From Halorientalis salina (GTDB lineage: Archaea; Halobacteriota; Halobacteria; Halobacteriales; Haloarculaceae): a stretch of 64,000 bases of DNA. A model generated the notes under the pieces. That model saw only the letters and a program-made list of their open reading frames with translations. It had not been told where the DNA came from and searched no databases. The stretch covers positions 186,001 through 250,000 of the forward strand of contig NZ_SOSC01000001.1 of assembly GCF_005049285.1 (NCBI RefSeq). The letters are read 5' to 3'. The position numbers were made by a program, and so were the translations under genes. Shown here one piece after another: positions 58,167-64,000 of the stretch (its first letter is position 1; every line of letters begins with the position of its first letter).

Positions 58167-58781
58167 TCAGAGGTACGCCAGTTCGTCGGCCGTCTCGTCG
58201 ATGGCTTGCTGGTTGGCCTTCATCAGCGCGGTCGTGTCCCAGATCCCGTCGACGAGGGCCTTCCGCTGGCCCTCGTTGACCGTGACCTCGACGGTCGTGT
58301 CGCCGTAGGTCACCGTCTCCTCGGCGATGTCGATGTCGATCTCGGTGTCCGGGTACTTGTCGATGTAGTCCTGGATGGCCTCGACCGTCTCCTGGTCGGC
58401 GGTGATGGTCGGCATCCCGAGGGCCAGACAGTTGCCGGCGAAGATTTCGGCGAAGGACTCGCCGATGAACGCGTCGATGCCCCAGCGCATCAGCGCCTGG
58501 GGCGCGTGTTCGCGCGAGGAGCCACAGCCGAAGTTGTTGTTGACGACCATGATGTTGGCGTCCTGGAACCGCTCCTCGTTCATCGGGTGGTCTTTCTCGT
58601 TGTCGTCCTCGTCGAAGCGCAGGTCGAAGAAGGAGAACTCTCCCAGGCCGTCGAAGGTGACGACCTTCATGAACCGCGCCGGGATGATCTGGTCGGTGTC
58701 GATGTCGTTCCCGCGGATGGGAATACCCGTCCCCGAGACCTCCTCGACTTCCGGGATTTCGACTTCATCTGTGTCAGTCAT
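58167..58781 (-). CDS. leuD: 3-isopropylmalate dehydratase small subunit
   Basis: A 204-residue swivel-domain subunit of isopropylmalate isomerase. Diagnostic parts are [16 protein letters not shown] near residue 22, [20 protein letters not shown] near residue 87 and [18 protein letters not shown] near residue 115. Works with LeuC to interconvert 2- and 3-isopropylmalate. Its start overlaps the leuC stop by four bases. N-terminal 17 residues are acidic and extra relative to bacterial LeuD. Confidence 0.94.
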   Translation of the reverse strand: MTDTDEVEIPEVEEVSGTGIPIRGNDIDTDQIIPARFMKVVTFDGLGEFSFFDLRFDEDDNEKDHPMNEERFQDANIMVVNNNFGCGSSREHAPQALMRWGIDAFIGESFAEIFAGNCLALGMPTITADQETVEAIQDYIDKYPDTEIDIDIAEETVTYGDTTVEVTVNEGQRKALVDGIWDTTALMKANQQAIDETADELAYL

Positions 58782-60199
58782 ACGCTGATCACCTCCTCCA
58801 TCTCGCGAACGTCAGTGACTTCGCCGGTGACGGCCGCGGCCGCGACCATCTGCGGGTTCATCAGTACGGTTCGCCCGTCCTTCGAGCCCTGACGACCGAT
58901 GAAGTTCCGGTTCGAGGAGGACGCACACGCCTCGTCGCCCTCCAGCTGGTCCTCGTTCATGCCCAGGCACATCGAACAGCCGGCGTTGCGCCAGTCGAAG
59001 CCGGCCTCCTCGAAGACCTCTTTGAGGCCTTCCTCCTCGGCGGCCTTCTGGACGCGCTGGCTGCCAGGGACGACGAACGCACGCACGTCGTCGGGTACCT
59101 CGCGGCCCTTGACGATCTCCGCGCCGCGACGCAGGTCGGGGAGTCGGGCGTTCGTACAGGAACCCAGGAAAGCCACGTCGATGTCGTAGCCCTCCATCGT
59201 GTCGCCGGGTTCGACGCGCATGTGCTCCTGGGCACGTTTCGCCGTCTCCTGTTTCTCCTCGGGCAGCGACTCCGGTTCCGGAATCGGGTCGGTGATGCCG
59301 ACGCCCTGGCCGGGGGTGGTCCCCCAGGTGACGGTCGGTTCCAGCTCGTCGGCGTCGATTTGGACGACGTCGTCGTACTCGGCGTCGTCGTCGGACCGGA
59401 TGGACTCCCAGTACGGCTTGAGTTCCTCGAACTTCTCGGGGTTGTCCTGGAAGTAGTCGGTCTCTTCTAACCACTCGTAGGTGGTCTCGTCGGGGTTGAC
59501 GTAGCCGGCGCGAGCGCCGCCCTCGATGGACATGTTACAGATGGACATCCGCCCTTCCATGCCCAGGTTCTCGATGGTCTCGCCGGCGTACTCGTAGACG
59601 TAGCCGACGCCGCCCTCGGTCCCCAGTCGGCGGATGGTTTCGAGGATGATGTCCTTGGCCTCGACGCCCTCCTGCAGTTCGCCGGTGACCTCGATCTTCC
59701 GGACCTTCTGTTTGTCCATCGCAATGGTCTGCGTGGCGAGGACGTCGCGGATCTGGCTGGTCCCGATCCCGAACGCGAGCGCGCCGAAGGCACCGTGGGT
59801 CGAGGTGTGGCTGTCGCCGCAAACGATGGTCTTGCCGGGCTGGGTGAGTCCCTGCTCCGGACCGATGACGTGGACAATGCCCTGATCGCCGGTGTCCGGC
59901 GAGAGGAAGTTGATGTCCGCGTCCCGGACGTTCTCCTCCAGTTCCGACATCATCCGCTCGGCGGCGTCGTCGCTGTAGGGCCGGGACTGGTCTGCCGTCG
60001 GGACGATGTGGTCGACCGTCGCCAGCGTCAGGTCCGGTCGCGCGACCTCGAGGTCGCGCTCCTGGAGCATCCCGAACGCCTGCGGGCTGGTGACCTCGTG
60101 GATGAGGTGCAGGCCGACGAACAGCTGGTCCTGTCCGTTCGGCAGCGTCGTTACCTTGTGATTCTCCCAAACTTTGTCGTACAGTGTACCTTCGCTCAT
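58778..60199 (-). CDS. leuC: 3-isopropylmalate dehydratase large subunit
   Basis: A 473-residue [4Fe-4S] aconitase-family subunit. Cluster cysteines lie in [13 protein letters not shown] near residue 347 and [10 protein letters not shown] near 410-419, and the conserved [21 protein letters not shown] (start VCGDSHTST) near residue 126. Paired with leuD. An acidic linker near residues 280-300 is typical of halophile versions. Overlap with the small ORF upstream (four bases at 60196-60199) shows tight operon packing. Confidence 0.95.
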   Translation of the reverse strand: MSEGTLYDKVWENHKVTTLPNGQDQLFVGLHLIHEVTSPQAFGMLQERDLEVARPDLTLATVDHIVPTADQSRPYSDDAAERMMSELEENVRDADINFLSPDTGDQGIVHVIGPEQGLTQPGKTIVCGDSHTSTHGAFGALAFGIGTSQIRDVLATQTIAMDKQKVRKIEVTGELQEGVEAKDIILETIRRLGTEGGVGYVYEYAGETIENLGMEGRMSICNMSIEGGARAGYVNPDETTYEWLEETDYFQDNPEKFEELKPYWESIRSDDDAEYDDVVQIDADELEPTVTWGTTPGQGVGITDPIPEPESLPEEKQETAKRAQEHMRVEPGDTMEGYDIDVAFLGSCTNARLPDLRRGAEIVKGREVPDDVRAFVVPGSQRVQKAAEEEGLKEVFEEAGFDWRNAGCSMCLGMNEDQLEGDEACASSSNRNFIGRQGSKDGRTVLMNPQMVAAAAVTGEVTDVREMEEVISV

Positions 60200-60420
60200 A
60201 CTGATTCGTCGCGTCCTTCGGTCCCGCGCTCGAAGACTCGCATGGCACCGTCTCCTGCCGGGGGTGTGTGACTTACGTCTTTCATCGTCTGCTCGTCCGT
60301 TCCGGTTCGCTCTCCCCCGTCGGCAACGACCGTCTGACCGCGTCGGAAGGTGACCGTCTCACCGAACGGCTCGTCGGTGTAGGGGTTCGTGTGGCTGACC
60401 GCGTTCATAGCGTCCGTCAT
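60196..60420 (-). CDS. Small conserved ORF between ilvC and leuC
   Basis: The 74-residue frame ([20 protein letters not shown], then [16 protein letters not shown]) lies between ilvC and leuC, overlapping leuC by four bases and starting five bases after ilvC ends. A short unnamed ORF occupies this position in other haloarchaeal ilv-leu operons as far as I recall, which supports it. No motif is recognised. It may be a regulator or an assembly aid for the leucine enzymes, without direct evidence. Confidence 0.65.
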   Translation of the reverse strand: MTDAMNAVSHTNPYTDEPFGETVTFRRGQTVVADGGERTGTDEQTMKDVSHTPPAGDGAMRVFERGTEGRDESV

Positions 60421-60424
60421 GCTG

Positions 60425-61426
60425 TTACTCGGCGTCCTCGTCCCAGGCGAAGAGGTCGCGCAGGCGGCCGCCGACCTCCTCGATCTGGTGGTTCTGTTCG
60501 GCGTCGCGGTACTGCTTGTAGGCGGGCCGGTTGGCCTGGTTCTCGTTGATCCATTCTCGCGCGAACTCGCCGTTCTGGACGCCTTCGAGGATCTCCTCCA
60601 TGCCCTCGCGGTTGATGACTTCCTCGCCGCGCGTGAGACCACCGTATTCGGCGGTATCAGAAACGGAGTTCCACATCTCCATGTGGCCGCCTTCGTACAT
60701 CAGGTCGACGATGAGCTTGAGTTCGTTGAGACACTCGAAGTAGGCCATCTCCGGGCTGTAGCCCGCGTCGACCAGCGTCTCGAAGCCGACCTTGACCATC
60801 TCGGTCACGCCGCCACAGAGGACGGCCTGTTCGCCGAACAGGTCGGTCTCGGTCTCCTCGCGGAACGACGTCTCGATGACGCCCGCCCGCGTGCAGCCGA
60901 TCGCCTTCGCGTACGCGAGGCCTTCCGCTTTGGCCTCGCCGGTGGTGTCCTGGTAGATGGCCAGCAGGCCGGGGGTCCCCTCGCCTTTCTCGTAGTTGCG
61001 GCGCACGAGGTGACCGGGCGACTTCGGGGCGACCATCATCACGTCGACGTCGTCGTCGGGGCGGATCTGGCCGTAGTGGATGTTAAAGCCGTGGGCGAAC
61101 ATCAGCGTGTCACCAGCGTCGAGTTCGTCCCGGATCTGGTCGTAGACGTCGGGCTGTACAGTATCGGGAACGAGCATCATCACGATGTCGGCCTCGCTGG
61201 CGGCCTCGACCGGCGTCTCGACCGTCAGGCCCTCGTCCTCCGCGGCGGCTCGTGAGGAAGAACTCTCCCGGAGGCCGACGATCACGTCGACGCCGCTGTC
61301 AGAGAGGTTCAGTGCATGAGCGTGGCCCTGGCTGCCGTAGCCCAGGATGGCGACCGTCTCGTCTTCGATGTTCGATACGTCTGCGTCCTCGTCGTAGTAG
61401 ATAGGGTTGGTAAAGTCGTCAGTCAT
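60425..61426 (-). CDS. ilvC: Ketol-acid reductoisomerase
   Basis: A 333-residue class I NAD(P)H-dependent enzyme that rearranges and reduces acetolactate or acetohydroxybutyrate. The nucleotide motif GYGSQGHA spans residues 29-36 and the metal- and substrate-binding [20 protein letters not shown] near 200 (start EQAVLCGG) and [19 protein letters not shown] (near 230). The loop after the glycine motif, with [14 protein letters not shown], points to a serine-bearing, NADPH-type phosphate pocket. It overlaps ilvN by eight bases. Confidence 0.95.
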   Translation of the reverse strand: MTDDFTNPIYYDEDADVSNIEDETVAILGYGSQGHAHALNLSDSGVDVIVGLRESSSSRAAAEDEGLTVETPVEAASEADIVMMLVPDTVQPDVYDQIRDELDAGDTLMFAHGFNIHYGQIRPDDDVDVMMVAPKSPGHLVRRNYEKGEGTPGLLAIYQDTTGEAKAEGLAYAKAIGCTRAGVIETSFREETETDLFGEQAVLCGGVTEMVKVGFETLVDAGYSPEMAYFECLNELKLIVDLMYEGGHMEMWNSVSDTAEYGGLTRGEEVINREGMEEILEGVQNGEFAREWINENQANRPAYKQYRDAEQNHQIEEVGGRLRDLFAWDEDAE

Positions 61427-62057
61427 CGTCTGCTGTCACCTGTTTCGGTGTTCCGTCTTCGTTCACTGCTGCGGTCGGCTGTTCGCCACGTGAGAGCGAT
61501 GCGTAGCCCGTTCGGACGACCTCGCGGATGCCGAACTGGGCGTAGGCGTCGATGGCGTCGTCGATCTTCTGCTCGTCGCCGGTGATCTCGACCGTGATGG
61601 TCCGCGGCCCCGCGTCGAGCGTGTCGCCGTCGTACATCTCGGTGATGGCCTGCACCTTGTCCGGCTCGTCGCCGTTGAGTTTCAGGATCACCAGTTCGCG
61701 CTGGACGGCGTCCGGCTCCAGTTCGCGCACGTCGACGACCGGAATCAGCTTCTGGAGCTGTTTTTTCGCCTGCTCGATGCCGGGTTCGGGCTCCTCGATG
61801 ACGATCGTCATCCGGGCGCGGTCCTCGTCGGTGGTCGTCCCGACGGTGAGACTCTCGATGTTGAACTGCCGTCGGCTAAAGAGTCCGGACACGTCGGCCA
61901 GCACGCCGGGCCGGTGTTCGACCAGCGCCGACAGCACCGCGCGTCGGGGTTCGTGTTCCGCCTCGACTTCCGGGTCGATACGAATGCCTTGCTCGTTGCG
62001 CCGTCCCGCCGGGCGTTGCCGCTCGTCCGGGGACGGTCCTGGGAGTTTTCCTGTCAT
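61419..62057 (-). CDS. ilvN: Acetolactate synthase small (regulatory) subunit
   Basis: A 212-residue subunit with an N-terminal ACT domain ([20 protein letters not shown] near residue 40, FNIESLTVG) that binds valine and inhibits LeuIlvB, and a second ACT-like region near 110-170 with [11 protein letters not shown]. An ~30-residue acidic/basic N-tail precedes it. The ATG at 62057 gives the tail [12 protein letters not shown]; an upstream one is not conserved. Four bases separate it from the ilvB stop at 62062. Confidence 0.92.
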   Translation of the reverse strand: MTGKLPGPSPDERQRPAGRRNEQGIRIDPEVEAEHEPRRAVLSALVEHRPGVLADVSGLFSRRQFNIESLTVGTTTDEDRARMTIVIEEPEPGIEQAKKQLQKLIPVVDVRELEPDAVQRELVILKLNGDEPDKVQAITEMYDGDTLDAGPRTITVEITGDEQKIDDAIDAYAQFGIREVVRTGYASLSRGEQPTAAVNEDGTPKQVTADDD

Positions 62058-62061
62058 CGTT

Positions 62062-63855
62062 CTAGATGTCGTCCAGCATGTCCTCAGAGAGGGCGAACTG
62101 CCCGTTGTCCCCACCGCTGGGGACCATCGGGTAGACGTTTTCCTCCGGATCGATCAGCACGTCGACGACCGAGGGCCCGTCGTACTCGATGGCCTCCTGG
62201 ATGGTCTCCTCGACGTTCTCCTGGTCTTCGAGCCGCCAGCCGCGAGCCCCGTATGCCTCCGCGAGCTTGTCGAACTCCGGAATCCACGGGTACTGGGAGG
62301 CCATGTGTCGACCGCCGTAGAAGCCGTCCTGCCACTGTCGGACCATGCCGATGGCCTCGTTGTTCAGGACGACGATGGTGATGTCCAAGTTCTCCCGGAC
62401 CGCGACGGTCAGTTCCTGACTCGTCATCAGGAACGAGCCGTCGCCCTCGAAGGAAACGACTTCCTTGTCCGGCTCGGCGAGTTTGGCCCCGATCGACGCG
62501 GGCACGCCGTAACCCATCGTTCCCAGGCCGTGCGAGGAGACCCACGTCCGAGGCTCCATGTACGTCCAGTACTGGCAGGCCCACATCTGGTGTTGGCCCA
62601 CGCCCGTCGTGACGATGGCGTCGTCGTCGGTCGCCTCGTCGAACTGCTCGACGATGTACTGGGGTTTGAGCGGGCGGTCCTCCGGCATCTCGTAGTCCAG
62701 CGGGTACTCGTCTTTCCAGGTCTGGCACTGCTCGCGCCACTCCTCGGCCTTCGGCGCGCGCGTCATGGCGTCGTCCAGCTGGTCGATGACCTCGCTGGCG
62801 TCGCCCAGCAGCGGGTAGTCCGCTTCGACGTTCTTGCTGATTTCCGCGGGGTCGATGTCGACGTGGATGACCTCCGCGTCCGGGGCGAACGAGTCGAGGC
62901 CGCCGGTCAGCCGGTCGTCGAAACGCGTCCCGATGCCCAGCAGGCAGTCGGTCATCGTGATGGCCATGTTGGCGTAGCCGGTGCCGTGCATGCCGGCCAT
63001 CTCCAGGCTGAGTTCGTGGTCCTCGGGGAACGCGCCGATGCCGGGCATCGTCGTGATGACCGGGATCTCGTACTCCGTGGCGAAGTCGTACAGTTCGTGC
63101 CAGGCCTCGCCCTTGATGACGCCACCGCCCGCCAGGATGACGGGTTTCTCGGCGTCCATCAGACAGTCCGCGGCCGCCTCGACGGCGTCCTCGTCGGCCT
63201 CTTCCGGCGGGTTGTACGTGTCCGGCGTCTTCGGCTTCGTCGGCTCCCGGGTAGTCTCGCCCTGGGTCACGTCCTTGGGCAGGTCGACTAGCGTCGGCCC
63301 CTGCCGGCCCTCGTCGGCCAGCGCGAACGCGGTCCCGACGTCGTCGCCCACCTCGTCGGGGCTCGACGAGAAGTAGTTGAACTTCGTGATCGGGGCGGTG
63401 ACGCCGATGGTGTCGGTCTCCTGGAAGGCGTCGTTGCCGACGAAGTTCGTCGGCACCTGCCCGGTCAGCGCGATCAGCGGGTCCGAGTCCATGCTGGCGT
63501 CGGCCAGCCCGGTCACGAGGTTGGTCGCGCCCGGCCCGGACGTAGCCATACAGACGCCCGGATCGCCGGAGACGATACCGAACGCGTCTGCGGCGTGTGC
63601 CGCGCCCTGTTCGTGGGCCATCGTGACGTGGTTCAGGTCCGATTCGCTGTACAGCGCGTCGTAGACGGGCATGATCGCCCCGCCCTGGACGCCGAAGAGG
63701 TACTCCGCGCCTGCGTTCTTCAGCGCCGCGACGACCGCGTCAGCACCCGTCTCGACGGGTTCGACGTGGGATTCGCCCTCCGGTTCGGTCGGCGGGCCGC
63801 CTTCGGCTTCCGATTCGACTTCGTCCGCGTGCGGTGTCTGCGCGCCTTCGCTCAT
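62062..63855 (-). CDS. ilvB: Acetolactate synthase large subunit
   Basis: A 597-residue ThDP- and FAD-dependent enzyme. The catalytic Glu lies in AHEQGAAHAADAF near residue 80, the FAD-binding middle domain begins near 200, and the ThDP motif GDGSFLM near 465 with NNEAIGMVRQWQ. The first 40 residues are an acidic, low-complexity extension (EVESEAEGGPPTEPEGE). It is the first enzyme gene of the ilv-leu operon and is preceded by a 15-codon ORF whose stop overlaps its ATG, with GGAGG seven bases upstream of the ATG. Confidence 0.95.
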   Translation of the reverse strand: MSEGAQTPHADEVESEAEGGPPTEPEGESHVEPVETGADAVVAALKNAGAEYLFGVQGGAIMPVYDALYSESDLNHVTMAHEQGAAHAADAFGIVSGDPGVCMATSGPGATNLVTGLADASMDSDPLIALTGQVPTNFVGNDAFQETDTIGVTAPITKFNYFSSSPDEVGDDVGTAFALADEGRQGPTLVDLPKDVTQGETTREPTKPKTPDTYNPPEEADEDAVEAAADCLMDAEKPVILAGGGVIKGEAWHELYDFATEYEIPVITTMPGIGAFPEDHELSLEMAGMHGTGYANMAITMTDCLLGIGTRFDDRLTGGLDSFAPDAEVIHVDIDPAEISKNVEADYPLLGDASEVIDQLDDAMTRAPKAEEWREQCQTWKDEYPLDYEMPEDRPLKPQYIVEQFDEATDDDAIVTTGVGQHQMWACQYWTYMEPRTWVSSHGLGTMGYGVPASIGAKLAEPDKEVVSFEGDGSFLMTSQELTVAVRENLDITIVVLNNEAIGMVRQWQDGFYGGRHMASQYPWIPEFDKLAEAYGARGWRLEDQENVEETIQEAIEYDGPSVVDVLIDPEENVYPMVPSGGDNGQFALSEDMLDDI

Positions 63856-63899
63856 GTTCTGTCCTCCAGTGCGTGTGGTCGATAGTGCGTGTCGTGCAT
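63852..63899 (-). CDS. 15-codon leader ORF overlapping the ilvB start
   Basis: The short frame MHDTHYRPHALEDRT is followed by a stop (TGA) that overlaps the ilvB ATG as ATGA. The GGAGG (63863-63867) that would serve ilvB lies within it. Translation of this leader could couple to, or control, ilvB. It is not enriched in Leu, Ile or Val, so classical attenuation by charged tRNA is unlikely. It may also be fortuitous. Confidence 0.4.
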   Translation of the reverse strand: MHDTHYRPHALEDRT

Positions 63900-63960
63900 G
63901 TCTAGTACCCTCCGTTGCTCGTCGATTGACGATGCCTCAAAAGCCGAAATGTGTGTGGTA

Positions 63961-63980
63961 TAGGGGCTAGTCGGCCCCTA
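63961..63980. other. GC-rich hairpin upstream of the ilv operon
   Basis: TAGGGGC at 63961-63967 pairs with GCCCCTA at 63974-63980 around a six-base loop. It lies about 106 bp before the ilvB ATG and could be an operator, a leader structure or the terminator of a gene beyond the window. No sequence to its right is long enough to decide. Confidence 0.35.
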
Positions 63981-64000
63981 CAATGATCGGCAGAAGTGCG

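Noticed and set aside
61552-63291. Plus-strand open frame of 579 codons
   Set aside because: It is antisense to ilvN and ilvB, which are conserved enzymes with all active-site motifs.

Overview
The window comes from a haloarchaeon (class Halobacteria). Support: strongly GC-rich DNA, very acidic predicted proteins, mostly leaderless or short-leader genes, twin-arginine and lipobox signals, halobacterial families (HalX response regulator, HalOD1 domains, Bat-type HTH, MBF1, DpsA), archaeal lipid enzymes, and a tRNA-Trp split by a 103-nt intron with box C/D motifs. Genus is not certain. No rRNA, CRISPR array, intact transposase or complete prophage was seen.

Layout. 1-2.6 kb: end of an acyl-CoA carboxylase operon (pccB, pccX), then the wreck of an iron-siderophore ABC transporter behind a DtxR-like box. 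2.6-5.4 kb, minus strand: pilin-like protein, MOSC protein, YqcI/YcgG protein and isochorismatase-like hydrolase. 5.5-7.1 kb: thiolase plus DUF35 partner. 7.2-8.9 kb: three related HTH-type proteins. 9.6-10.5 kb: two iron-box-like sites, a tiny protein and DpsA. 11-15.5 kb: Cys/Pro-tRNA deacylase-like protein, archaetidylserine decarboxylase, ADP-forming acyl-CoA synthetase and its DRTGG partner. 15.8-20.1 kb, minus: biotin operon bioB-bioU-bioF-bioD, without bioA. 22.1-24.9 kb: lutC and a lutB-lutA fusion. 25.3-26.7 kb: RCK/DHH phosphoesterase. 26.9 kb: tRNA-Lys. 27.7-32.5 kb: a full Liv-type ABC transporter. 32.7-34.2 kb: guaB. 35.9 kb: intron-containing tRNA-Trp. 36.5-43.6 kb: rhomboid, FAD-linked oxidase, Pol IV and a HerA-like ATPase. 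43.6-47.8 kb: tpiA, HalX regulator, MBF1, CDP-alcohol transferase, AK6-type kinase and hisC. 48.3-50.5 kb: GMC dehydrogenase with a Tat-exported small subunit. 51-55.5 kb: small metabolic proteins, a possible structured RNA and a MITE-like palindrome. 56-64 kb, minus: ilvB-ilvN-ilvC-small ORF-leuC-leuD, with leuB detached by two regulator genes.

Functionally the window joins central carbon handling (propionyl-CoA carboxylation, acyl-CoA/acetate energy conservation, lactate oxidation), amino-acid supply (Leu/Ile/Val synthesis and Liv-type uptake, His), and biotin synthesis, whose product is the cofactor of the carboxylase at the left edge. Iron-type operators occur at three loci.

The most unusual pattern is a short palindromic module immediately 3' of three unrelated genes (tRNA-Lys, tRNA-Trp and the DUF35 gene). 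Each carries an inverted and then a direct copy of the end of the gene it follows. I do not know a described family with this layout.
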